Shown piece by piece: positions 23,123-33,800 of a stretch of 43,550 nt of DNA. The number at the start of each line of letters is the position of its first letter. Position 1 is the stretch's first letter. This stretch comes from Pigoraptor vietnamica (lineage: Eukaryota; Opisthokonta; Filasterea), in assembly GCA_943704525.1 (NCBI GenBank), contig CALSCQ010002110.1, forward strand, positions 1-43,550, given 5' to 3'. A program made the position numbers and the translations under genes. Below the pieces are notes generated by a model. The model did no database searches. It saw nothing but the letters and a program-made list of their open reading frames with translations, and had not been told where the DNA came from.

Positions 23123-23974
23123 TTAGTGGAAGGGCGCTGGCATGGCCCACGTGCCGCCATGCGTCCTCACGCCTCCCTGTGTTGCCACGCCGCCGTACAC
23201 TTCAAAGTCCGCGGGGTCTGCTCGTCGCGCGCACTCGTCTCGCACCCAATCGAGCCATGGACCCTCGTCAAAGCGCGATGGCCGACCATCCTGCATGTCG
23301 TAGGCGTCGACAAAAAAGTGAGGCGCGTTGCGAATCGGCGCTGGCACGGTGGAGTGGAAGTGGCTCAGGACTGCGCGTCGTGCGGCGGCAATGGCGGCGG
23401 CCTCATCGCGAATCTGGTGGTCGCGGCGATAGCTGTCGACCATGATTCCGCTCTTGGTCCGAAGAAAAACGAATGGCTTGCCATACTCCAAGCAGCCCTT
23501 TGCGACGCTCAGCGCAACCTCGTCGAGCCTGTCGCTGTAGAGAATGCAGACGGCATCGAAGGCATAGATGCGCTTGTCCATGAAATAAGTCGTGGCCGGA
23601 TGTGCCTGTGTTCCTCCGCCGGGAAGGTCCCACACCTTGAGGTAAGGACAGTCCGGGATATCGAAGCGGCTCGTTCTCTCGGTGCACTCGACGACGTTGG
23701 CGCGTGCGACACGTGCGCCGACGAGCGCGCTGATGAGCGTCGACTTGCCAACGCCCGATTGGCCAACAAGCGCAATGTTGTAATCATGGAGGGCATCGAC
23801 GCCCATGTCGTTCCGCGCCTCACGAATAATCTGTTCTCTCGACTTTCCCGTCGCCTGCACGATGGCCTCCGGTATGTGCACTTGCCGGTGCGGTTGTCTG
23901 AGGAAGAACTCGCGCGCGAATTCGAGAGCGACCCTGAGGGCAACATTCGCGAGGATATCCCACAAGCCCGGCAT
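23123..23974 (-). CDS. IRG-like (immunity-related GTPase family) GTP-binding protein, 283 aa, single exon
   Basis: The P-loop GQSGVGKST lies at residues 71-79, the switch II motif VWDLPGGGT at 114-122 and the base-recognition region FLRTKSG at 170-176. The run TTYFMDKRIYAFDAVCIL followed by GKPFVFLRTK matches the layout of the p47/IRG family (WDLPGIG, then FVRTKxD). The usual TKxD is changed to TKSG, with VDSY five residues on, so base recognition may be altered or shifted by a small insertion. A 65-residue helical N-terminus precedes the G domain and the C-terminal extension is short (about 100 residues), so the protein is smaller than vertebrate IRGs (about 400). In vertebrates these GTPases attack pathogen vacuole membranes; the role here is unknown. 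Intronless. A TATA-like element lies 160 bp upstream. Confidence 0.8.
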   Translation of the reverse strand: MPGLWDILANVALRVALEFAREFFLRQPHRQVHIPEAIVQATGKSREQIIREARNDMGVDALHDYNIALVGQSGVGKSTLISALVGARVARANVVECTERTSRFDIPDCPYLKVWDLPGGGTQAHPATTYFMDKRIYAFDAVCILYSDRLDEVALSVAKGCLEYGKPFVFLRTKSGIMVDSYRRDHQIRDEAAAIAAARRAVLSHFHSTVPAPIRNAPHFFVDAYDMQDGRPSRFDEGPWLDWVRDECARRADPADFEVYGGVATQGGVRTHGGTWAMPAPFH

Positions 23975-24134
23975 CGTGTTCTGATGTGGCCGACCGTGCG
24001 GCCGCGACTCTGGTCGGTGAGTAGACGGCGGTGTGTGCGGCCGTGTCTCTGGCCGTTCGTGAGTAGAGAGGCTGGACTTGTGAACGTCGGCTTGTTGTGA
24101 GTGTGTGAGTGATTGTAAATATATGCAGCATGGC

Positions 24135-24141
24135 TTATATA
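24135..24141 (-). promoter_or_regulatory. TATA box candidate of the IRG-like gene
   Basis: TATATAA followed by G on the minus strand, 160 bp upstream of the start codon at 23974. It is a close match to the eukaryotic TATA consensus and suggests an inducible promoter (inference). Confidence 0.45.
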
Positions 24142-24321
24142 ATGGTGAGTGGTGGTGCTGAGAGCGATCGCATCCGACGGCGTGCGGTGTGAATTCCTTC
24201 CCGCGTACGTCGTCGTGAAGTAAAGCACGGAAACCATGTCGAGCGGGCTGCGACGTGAACGCAGCGTCAGACCGTTATCACATTGACTTTATCGCTTCCC
24301 GACCGTCCAGCTCATTTATGG

Positions 24322-24525
24322 TCGGTGGAAGGAATTCTACACACAAGGGAAGAAGGTTGACGGCCACTTAAATGAAATTGCAAGTCGCACTGACGTGGCA
24401 GTCGGTCGTGGAAGGAATTCCATTATTTTTTTTTTAGTTGATGGCGTAGGAACAAGTTGCCGGACGGAAGGAAGTGACGTGTCAGTGACAGTCGCGGAAG
24501 GAACTCTAATCAGTCCAACGTAGGA
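24322..24525. repeat. Degenerate ~85 bp tandem repeat with GGAAGGAA(T/C)TC core
   Basis: GGAAGGAATTC occurs at 24327 and 24410 and GGAAGGAACTC at 24496 (spacings 83 and 86 bp). The last two are preceded by TGACGTGGCAGTCG or TGTCAGTGACAGTCG. An inverted copy GAATTCCTTCC lies at 24191-24201. GTAGGAACAA also recurs at about 24447 and 24521. It lies in the gene-poor region upstream of the IRG-like gene. Confidence 0.6.
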
Positions 24526-25404
24526 ACAAACCATTGTGAAGCGAAAGTAAGTCACGCGGAAGCAGAGTAACCGCCGTCCGGCACGGTGGGCGAACCCGTG
24601 TCCGGCGGAAGAAAACAGTGGACGTGAGAACGGCCGGCGAGGGCACGCGCGTATCGAGGATGGGCTCGTGACGAGAGATAAAAAGACAGATTGTCGCACA
24701 CGTGATGGAACTCAGTCTGCGTGAATGTGGGAGTGCGTCTGGCCGGACCCGAAACGCGGATGCCGGGCCGTGAGCCTGAGGAGTTCTTCTCGTCGAACGC
24801 TCGCGCTTCCTCCGATGACACGACCCACACGAAAAAACATTGCGCCTGTGACGCATACTCCCAAACACCGTCCGCGCCGTTTGTGAAAAAACGGAGGGAG
24901 TTGGGCATGGCGAGCTATCGAGCCAAGTGTCCCACTCAGTTAAGCATCCGGGGTGGACTGTCAGAACGAGAGTGTAGGAAATCGGTAAATATATTCGTCA
25001 GTATGGGGTCATGTGCTAAATCGAGTTTGAGTCAGTTCGTTCTAAATTGTAAATAAGCACTATTGGTTGGCAATGGGTTCAGTATGGGAATCCATAGAAA
25101 CCGGGCGTTTCGCACCCACCGTTGGCAAACATTGAACGTCCACTCGACAGTCATTCACACACACCCGGCGCACACACCAACACACAACACAACACACACG
25201 CACACACGCACACACAACACACACACGCACGCGCGCGCACACACGTACACAAACGTACGTCCCGGTCTCATACACAAGCAAGCGAACAAACACACTACGG
25301 GCCTTTTCGTTGAGAGGTGTTGCAATCGACCGGGGATTTGGGTAAGCTGACAAGGTGACGAAAGATTCATGCTCGTGTTTTCCCAATCGTCTGCGTATAT
25401 GCGC

Positions 25405-25600
25405 GCGCGTGTGTCTGTATGTGTCTGTGTGTGTGTGCGTGTGTCTGTATGTATGTATGTGTGTGTGTGCGTCGGTGCGTTTGTGTGTGTGTGTGTGTGT
25501 GTGCGTCGGTGCGTTTGTGTGTGTGTGTGTGTGCGTGTGTGTGTGTGTGCGCGCGCGCGTGTGTGTATGCGTGTGTTCGTGCGCGTGTGTGTTTATCGGC
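25405..25600. repeat. (GT)n tract upstream of the multi-pass membrane protein gene
   Basis: GT-rich simple repeat with GCGTCGGTGCGTTT repeated twice (about 25469 and 25503). It may lie in a 5'-UTR intron (inference). Confidence 0.85.
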
Positions 25601-25836
25601 TGCTTGTCTGCGAGTGAATGGAGATCTCTGGCGTCCTTCTCATCTATCCTGCGCGCTGTTGCGTTTATTGACCCGAACCGCCCTTTGACGTACCTGTCTT
25701 TTTCTCATTCCTCGCTGTGCTCCACTTGCAGCATCACGATTCCGTCGCCACACACAGTGCGCCTGCGCATTATGACGGCGTTAACGCGGCAGATGTCACG
25801 CTAGCGAACTCTTGAGGGCGACTGCCCTCCCAAAAA

Positions 25837-28800
25837 ATGTCGGACGTGCGTCTGCACGAGGCGCACCCGGACTCACCCGGGGACGTCACCGACCCACAGT
25901 TTCCCCGCACGCGTCCACGACAGCGAGGGTCGCTCACTTCGAACGACTCGCGCCGATCCAGCGACGCGCCGTCCACACATGCGGCGATTCCAGGCGCTCA
26001 CATGCCTGGCGCCCACTTGCCCGGCGCGCACGTGCCAGGTGCACCCGTCGCGTGGCTGGCGCGGCCGGCGACGGGGATTGCGGCGAACCTTCGGCGAAAG
26101 GCCTCCCGGCGCCGCCTCTCGCTCATCGAGACGGATGCGACGATTGCGGTGCTAGCGGGAGACTCGCCGGGATCTGTGCCGCGCATCGCGGATCCCGAAG
26201 CGCAGGCCCGCCTGGCTCCTGCGCGACAGGGTGGTTCAGAGTGGTCGCTCAGCAGCCCCTCGCGCGGTTCGCTGCCGGCGGCGTCCGCTGCGATTCGGCA
26301 CGGCGTGCATGACGCGCACGTGGTGAGGCAAAGCACTGCCGCGCCAGAGCAACCGGCGCACCCGCCGCTGCAGTCGCCGTCTCGAGCGGACGCCCCCGCC
26401 GAACCGAGGCGCGCGTCGGGCCCGCACGAAGCGTCGCCGTTTGCGATTACAGAAGATGCCGGCAAGGTCGCTGCCGAGGACGGTCAGTTGGCGGCGGATG
26501 GCACGGCCAACGTCGATGCGCAGTATCATCCCGCGACGGCACCGCAGCCGCGCACATCTCTCCCTCGCGACCCGTCTCGGTTCGCCATCGCAGAGGACGC
26601 CGGCGCCGACTTCACATACGACGGAATGACGCCGTCCTCTCCGCCGCACCGCTCGCCCGCCGCTCACCGCCGGCTGTTGCGACCCCGCTCCTCATCGAGC
26701 CCTGTACGCGACGAGAAGGGTGACAAATCGCCCACGCAGACGGCAGGTGGGAGCCCTCGCTCGCCAGGATGCCGTCCGCAACCGCTGGACATGCCGCCGT
26801 TGGCGCAGCCGCGCACGTCGCGGGGGTCGGGGCTCGGAACTCCTCCGAATGCGCGACGCAGCAATGCCGAGAGTAACGCGGGCGTCGATTCGCCCTCGTA
26901 TGTGGTTGGACCCGAAAACCCCTTTGCGCTGCCGGGGTCGATTTCAACGCCGCCGCACTCGCCTCGTGCGTATGGGCGCCACCGCGCGCCATCGTACGAC
27001 CCAAACGGTTCGATAGTATCGCGCACGTCTGCAGAGACGCTTGTGCTTGCGCGGCCGAACGTGCGCCGGCGATCGCTCATCGGACAGATGGGGACGTTCG
27101 TGTCGAAAGTGTTTCATTCGTCGCGCAAGCGCCAGATGGCCCTCGACTCGCCGCTGAAGGTCGTGAACATATCGCTCTCCCTTCTCGGCCTGCGCCACAG
27201 CGAGTACGTGTGCGGTGCGCTGGTCGGACACGCGCTGACGGCATTCGCGTTCCTCATGATTCTCTTTCGGTTCGTGCGGCTGCTCTGCTTCTTTGGGTAC
27301 CGCTACCGGACGTCACTGTCGCTCGAGCTGGTCGACGACGTTGCGTGGACGCTCTGCTACGGCGGACTCTTGGTGATGTACATTTACCTCTATTATTTCT
27401 TCCGCACGCGAAACTACATCCACCACATGCTCGCCATCCTCGAGCCGCTCGTCCGGAGCAGCTCGCAGCGCGAAACGCTCGTCCGCACGCTGCGGGCGCA
27501 AAGCGCCACCGTCGCCATTCTCTTCGGCGTGTATTACCCTCTCAGCACCATTCCCTTTGTCAACAACGAGATTCGCGTGGGCGCTCCGGGCGAGGGCACC
27601 TTTGACAAGATGCTGCGCGAGAGCGTCGGGATCACGTACACGCTCTTCTTTCTCGCCTCGAACGTGTTCCTGTGCCTCACTTTCTGCGTCTTCCTCATCG
27701 TGCCGTTCGTCATTGTCCACATGCTCGTGTGGCGAATCGACATTCTCCTCCTCACAATCTCCGACCCCGGCGACGACGACGACGACGACGAGCGCCCCTC
27801 GGGCGACTTTCTCGCGCCGGCGCCAGACCTAGAGGCTGCCGTGGACGCTGCTTCGCACGCTGCTGGCCTCACATTACCTCCGCTCGAGAAGGCCGTGAGC
27901 ATACTGTCTGCGCGAATGGGCCTGGTGGGCGGCAGCCAGGCATCTCCGCGCGCGCCTGCGGCGGCGTGCCAGGGCCGCCCAAGCGGTGACGCGGAGGGCG
28001 CTCAGGAAGAGTGCGCGGCCGCACAAGGCGGCGACGATGCGGGGAACGACGACGACAAGAAGGCGAACGAAGTGCCGCACAGGCTTGTCGGTGGCGACGG
28101 ACTGCCGGTGATCGAGGTCCTCGTGGACGCGGACGGAGACATGGGCCTCTTTCCTGACGAGCCGATCCCCCTCGGCGATTGCGCCGCGACGGGCGACGCC
28201 TTCGCTGCGCCTCACTCGCCGCCAGCGCCTGCACCCGCCGCGTGTGTGCGCGGGGGTGTGAGCCAGCCGAGCCTCGTCAGCGAGGCGCGCAGCTCGGGGA
28301 CGGAGGCAGTGGACTGGACATTTGAAACGTCCGGGGGAAACCGTGCACGGGGCACGCACCCGGTTGCCGCTTCTGTCGTGACCGACGCCGTCGAGTGGCA
28401 GGGATCGATGCTTGGCGCGCCGTGGACGCGCGTGAGTGAAGGGCAGTCGATAGTGAGCGCGCAGAGCGGGCACAGCGGGTGGGCGGTGGAGCGCTTGATA
28501 CTCGGGCACAAGCACGAGACGGAGGACATTGGTATGGCCATGACGACCCTGCCGGCGGCGACGGAGGCCGTGATGAACAATGCCGCGTGGGATGCGCTGC
28601 TGATCGTGGCCTTGCGGCAGTACTCGCGCGTGATGGCCGTCCTTGTCTTCGTGTTCTTCATCCCGTGGGTCACGTGCATGATCGCGCTCAAGATTGACAC
28701 GCAGGGGGACTACCCGCCCCTCTCGGACCTCGCCGTCCCGACGGTCTTTGTGACGGCGTCCGCGCTTTTTGGCGCGCTCATGTACAAATTTCGACGGCGC

Positions 28801-30134
28801 CGGCGCCTGTTACGCGCGGCGGTGCGCGGGGAAGACGTTACGCGCGAGATTGAAGCGACCGCGCTCGTCGCGATGCCCTATCGCCACCTCACGCTCTCGA
28901 TGCTACGCATAGCGGGACGGTGTCTCGGCGCTGCTGCCATTGGGGTGGCGCTCGCGGCGTCGCTCATGGCGCTGTGCTTTCCGTCATGCATCAACAATTC
29001 GTCCATGAACGAAGTGCTGGACGACTGCTCTCACAGCGTTGTCCTGCGCCGGGGCATCACGATCCCCATTACGGAGGTGGGTTAATCGCACGCATCGCCC
29101 CGCAATCTATTGCGACATGGCTTGCGCACTTTTTTTATCCCATCGTTGTGCCTTTTTTATTTCGGTTTTATGCCCATAGTGAAGAGTCGCATTCGCGTCC
29201 TTCGTGCGTTATCCCTTCTCTACCGCAGCCGTTTGCCTTGTTAACGTTGGGAATTAGAGAGGGGCCGTCTGACGCGCTACGCACGCAGATTCCCGTGCAC
29301 ATGATCCCATTCCTCTGGCTGGCGGCCATGCTCGGATTTAAATTCATGCGACCCGTCGTCCTCCCCACCGCCCTCATCGAGCTCGTCTTCCTCGCGTTCT
29401 CCATCGCCTATCGCTGCGTCAAGTCGGACCGCAACTCGTGGGTGCGCATCGTCGGCTACCTTCCGTACGTCCTCATCGCACTCGTCTGCGGCCGATACCT
29501 CGCCCAAGCGCGCGGCGACCGCACGTTTGCGCGCAACGTGACGATCATGATCGCGCTCGGGGCGATCGTGCTCATCGCGTACGACTTTATGGTGCTGCCG
29601 CTGTACCTGCACAGCGACGGGTCGCCGTGGGAGGTGCTCGTCGTCCTGCTGATTCACAAGTCGGTGACGCCCGTCTTCATCTTCCTCGTGGAGCAGTTCA
29701 GCCTCTACCTAAGCACGAACGCCGAGGTGCACAACGCGCACGTGTTCACGCTGAGCGCGGAGGTCGCCTTTCAGATTTTGGGGCGCATGTTCCTCAGCAG
29801 CGTCGGCAGCTACGCCGACCTCACACTCCTCGTCGCCATCAATATTGCGGTCGAGTCGTGTTCGCGGCTGCTGAGCCCCGCGATCACGTACGCCGTCGCG
29901 CTCGCGCTCACGCGATCGAGGGCGAAGGCGGAGGAGGCGAAGGAGCGGTCGCGGTGCAGCCGCATGGAGCTCGTGCTCATCTATACGCGGATGGCGGGGA
30001 CGTACTACGCTGTGTTCTTTGCGGCTGCCTTCTCTATGATTGGGCGCGCCTATTACTCGAACCCGCTGCCCGGCTTCACGCTCTCGGAGACGGTGCTCCG
30101 CATCTTTGTCGCGGCAGTGCTGCAGGTGAGCACA

Positions 30135-30165
<31 letters not shown>

Positions 30166-30479
30166 TGGCATGCAAGGCAGCTATTTGGTGTGCGCTGTCG
30201 TCATGGATCCTCTATTCTTTCGCCAATATTTTTTTGAGAAGTCAGAGTTCTGCATGCTGTTGTCGGCTGACATTTTCGTGCGCGCAGTTGATCGGCGAGT
30301 ACTTTGGCCATCTGTTCTCGTGCAAGTTCGAGGTCGACTACCTCGAGCGCCCCGCGGTGGTCATGGACAAGGGCGTGCGAAGGACGTCGTATCGTATCTT
30401 CATCGTCTTCACTCTGATTGTCGTCATCTATCTCATGCAGCGGTCGTGCGCCATTCTGCGCGTCGGCCGCACCGTGTGA
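25837..30479 (+). CDS. Multi-pass membrane protein of unknown family, 3 exons, 1422 aa
   Basis: Exons 25837-29076, 29289-30125, 30288-30479; donors GTGGGT and GTGAGC, frames in phase. Residues 1-440 are Pro/Ser/Arg-rich and probably disordered, with tandem PGAH(M/L/V) units near residues 50-65 and a repeated FAI(T/A)EDAG motif. About 4-5 hydrophobic helices follow at about 457-632 (for example ALTAFAFLMILFRFVRLL and FLCLTFCVFLIVPFVIV). A soluble acidic loop of nearly 300 residues begins DPGDDDDDDE. Three helices follow at about 929-1052, then about seven in exons 2-3 (IPFLWLAAMLGFKFM, TIMIALGAIVLIAY, RIFIVFTLIVVIYLM). Roughly 14 helices in all. I do not recognise the family. A transporter, channel or chemoreceptor-like protein is possible, and the first 7TM-like block plus long loop loosely recalls protist gustatory-receptor-like proteins. 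No signature residues were confirmed. Confidence 0.8.
30135..30164 (+). repeat. G30 homopolymer in intron 2 of the multi-pass membrane gene
   Basis: Thirty consecutive G bases begin 10 bases after the exon 2 donor (GTGAGC at 30126), on the sense strand of a 162 bp intron. Strong G-quadruplex potential in DNA and pre-mRNA. The exact length may be an assembly estimate. Confidence 0.85.
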
Positions 30480-30899
30480 ACGCCCGTGCCCTTTGTCGAC
30501 TGTTGAACGAAACTCTTGTCGAGTGTCGTTACAGAGTACGAGGGATTACGTTGCCCTTTTTTTTTCGTGTGCGCGCGCGTGTGTGTGGGATGACACCCAC
30601 TTCGGTCTGCGGTGCAAGTGCAGCGTGGAGCTGCCTCTTGCGCCTCGTGACCGTACATATGTGAACATAAATGAATTGTGTTTGACTGTCTGACCCATGG
30701 TGGGCGTGCCACTCAGGTTACCAACGACCGGACTGTGTGACCGTGCAGTCCGGTACAATCGCCGTCGCACACATGTGTAAGAAACGCGACAATTGCCCGC
30801 CACTGTCATCGCACTCCCCGCACTTCGCCTTCAATGCCGGTGCGCAACGCAGAATCAAGGGGGTGCGCGCCCTCCGTGCTGCCGCATCACCCGATCGAT
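30480..30899. other. Intergenic stretch before the receptor kinase
   Basis: 420 bp holding the 3' end of the membrane-protein gene and the receptor kinase promoter. No confident TATA or poly(A) signal. A consensus CCAATCAGCG lies just inside the kinase frame at about 30939. Confidence 0.5.
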
Positions 30900-33800
30900 A
30901 TGAGCGGCGCCGGAGCATCTCCTTCAGATGTGGGAATTCGCCAATCAGCGCAAACGTCCGTGCCTCGACGTGCTGAGTGGCGGTGCCGTTTCGGCTTTTT
31001 AGTGTTCGCGGTACTGTGCGCTGTCGTCGCGTGTGCGCAGGAGGGCTGCTGTGAGGAGCGCGAAAACGGTGCTCAGCGAGCTATACTGCATGGCAGTGCC
31101 GGCAGCCCTCGATTCGAGGCGCCAGTGGGAAGGGCGGCCGATACGCAACCACGGAAGGCACTCGCGTCGCCGCCTAATGCAAACGAGGAATCTTTGCGTC
31201 TCCATCTTCGCGGAGACGGCGCAGCCGCACCCCATCGCCGCGACAGCGACTCGGCTGCAACGCCCCCTCTCATTCGTGTTTTGGATAACATTGTGAGCTG
31301 GACGAGCGCTGCTGGACCCCTGCTTGACTTCGAAGCCGCCGCAGAGGGAGCGCTCTTGTGGGCGTTGGATTCGTCCCCGCGAACGGCGCCACTTTGCGAC
31401 CGAGATTTTCTTCGAGTTGATTTGAGGAATCGCACCGTTGCGTGCAATGCGTTTGCGCCTCTACGCCTCGTCGGCGGCCACTGTCGATCGAGAATGCGGT
31501 GTTCGACGGGTGCGACGCGTTTCCTGCTCTCTCCAACAGCTTCAACACGGGTGCGCTGCCGCCATCCGACGCGATCACGCTCTTCACGGTGGACGGCACG
31601 AACGAGACGACGCTCTCGCTCGTCAACGTGCACTTTACCAACTTTCGCGGACGCATCGGCCGTGCGGCGCATAGCGGTGCCATTTCAGCGACGAATGTGT
31701 CCGTGAGCGCCGTCGTTGCCGAGGACGACCCTTCGAAGGCGATTTCACTCGGCGCGCTGTTCTCCGTCACGGGAACGGCTTCGCTTCGCATGGACATCTT
31801 CGCCGCCGTTGGCGTCACTTCGACGTCACTGCCGCCGTCTCTCACTAACAGCGGCGACCCCGTTGAATGGGGCTGCGCGGTGCTCTTCACCAACGACGCG
31901 GCCTTTGCACAGCTCTCCCATTTCACGCTCAAGCCCTCCCTCCCACTCCAGCAGCCGCTCTGCTGCACGCATGGCGAGTCGCGCGTGAACGCGTCTTCAG
32001 TGGCTTTCGTTGGCCCCATTTCGAGCGACAACGGACAGGTGCCTGCCGCAACCCTATGGGAGATTGCCTCGGGCGCGGCGGTGACTGTGGCGTCGTACCG
32101 TGCCGAATCTCTAAGCGTCGTCTCGCTCTTTTGTGCGACGGGTGATGCCACGCTCACCCTCGCGGATGGGGACGTCGCCGCTTCCGTTTCCGGCTCGGTC
32201 GCAGTCGCCGAAGGGGCCACAGTGACGGTGTCGGGCATATCGCTGGCGATGTCGGGGCAAGCGTCCGTCGATGTCTGCGCTTTCGAAGCGCGAGCCTCGA
32301 GTGCGGCGAGCGGCTTCAGAACGGCGTTTGTGATTGAGAGGGTCGTCGCGGTGCTCGGAAGTAACAACGTTACGTTTTGGTGCGCGGTGTCCCCGCCGGC
32401 GATTCTCGGCCGCTCGCAGCTGCGTGCGTCGAACGTGACGTTTATTTCACCCGCCGGTGCTTTGGTGCGCACCGCGGGCCTTGCGGCAGTTACGCTCGAC
32501 GGCCTCGTGGTGGACTATGGCGTACACGGCGACGTTACTCCCGAGGGACCGTTGGAAGGAGCGCCGGAGGCTCTCGTCGTCGTGGCCAACGTGACGCTGC
32601 TGAGCATGTCGCGCGTCCGCCAAACTGGCGGCAACCGACTCGTTGGACAATCGCCGGGGGGTATCGATGGGACGTCCGCTGTGAGAATCGCGAACAGTGA
32701 TGTGGCGAGTGCGTACGGTTTTGTACTCTTGCCGTCTGTCGGTGTCGTGCTCGAGGGTGTGCGCCTGTCGCGCATGTCATTTGGCGCGGACGGCGCTGTC
32801 GTGGAGGCCTTCAATCTCACCATGACGAACGTGGTGGTGGATGGCGTGCGTCCTGCGCTGTCTCCCTCCGGGCTACTTGCGGGTTACAGTGGCGTGGGGC
32901 TGTTTCTGACCAACTTTGCCGTTGTGCCGGGCGAGACGACGGCGCGGAACTCGGTATTCCAGAACATCACCGGCCTGTGGTACGGCGCCGTACTTCTGAA
33001 CCCCGCGGTGGTTGGCAACACGACGTTCGAAGACTGCGTATTCGACGACATCGAGGTCATTGCGCCGGAGCAAATCCTGTCCCCGTTTCAGCTGCTCTAC
33101 GGCGTCGACGGCGTACCCGCGCTCTACCACTTTCCAAGAGCGGGCGCCGCCATTGCGCTCGGCACATTTTACATAGAGACTGCGGGCGGACATGTGCGCC
33201 TGTCGCGTGTACACATGAGGGACATGCGCGGGGCCAGCGTCGGAGGCGCAGTGGCTCTCTTTGCCCTGCCCATGGTCGTGCACGACGCAGCCGGAAACGC
33301 CATAGTTGTAACCAGCTCGCCGACCGTATCCGTCACTATTGCCGACTGTGACTTTGTGCGAACGAGCGCGGAATCCGGCGGACTCGTTTTCGCGCTCGGC
33401 ACTGTCGACATTTCAGCGACGAACATTGCGCTGGACGACGTGGCGAACGCGATACACGTGGGCGACGGCGCCTCGCTGGATGCGACTGGTCTGCGCGCAC
33501 TTAACGTCAGCAGCGCATTGCTCTCGATCGACGGCAATAGCCGTGCTCACATCGCCACCGTTCGTGTCCTGGACGCCGACATCACCGGTGAAGCACTCGT
33601 CTCTCTGCGTGACTCGGCGGTCCTCGCAATGTCGGACGTGATCGTTGAGAACGCGAGAGGGAGCTTGCCTGGCAGCGCACTCCTATCGGCTACAGGATCG
33701 GCGTCTGCGAACCTAACCGACGTGTCGATTTCCGTCCTGAGCGGTGTAAGGCTGTGGGCGGGAGTGGACAGCTCTTCCGTGCTAATCGCAAACGTTACCC

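Larger units (their letters stand above)
24142..25836. other. Gene-poor 1.7 kb interval
   Basis: It holds the degenerate repeat above, a CA tract (25157-25245) and a long GT tract (25405-25600). A minus-strand open frame of 118 residues (24908-24552, starting MPNSLRFFTNGADG) has plausible composition but no recognised domain or splice partners, so I do not call it a gene. A polypyrimidine stretch ending CACTTGCAG (about 25731) could be the acceptor of a 5'-UTR intron of the next gene. Confidence 0.5.
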
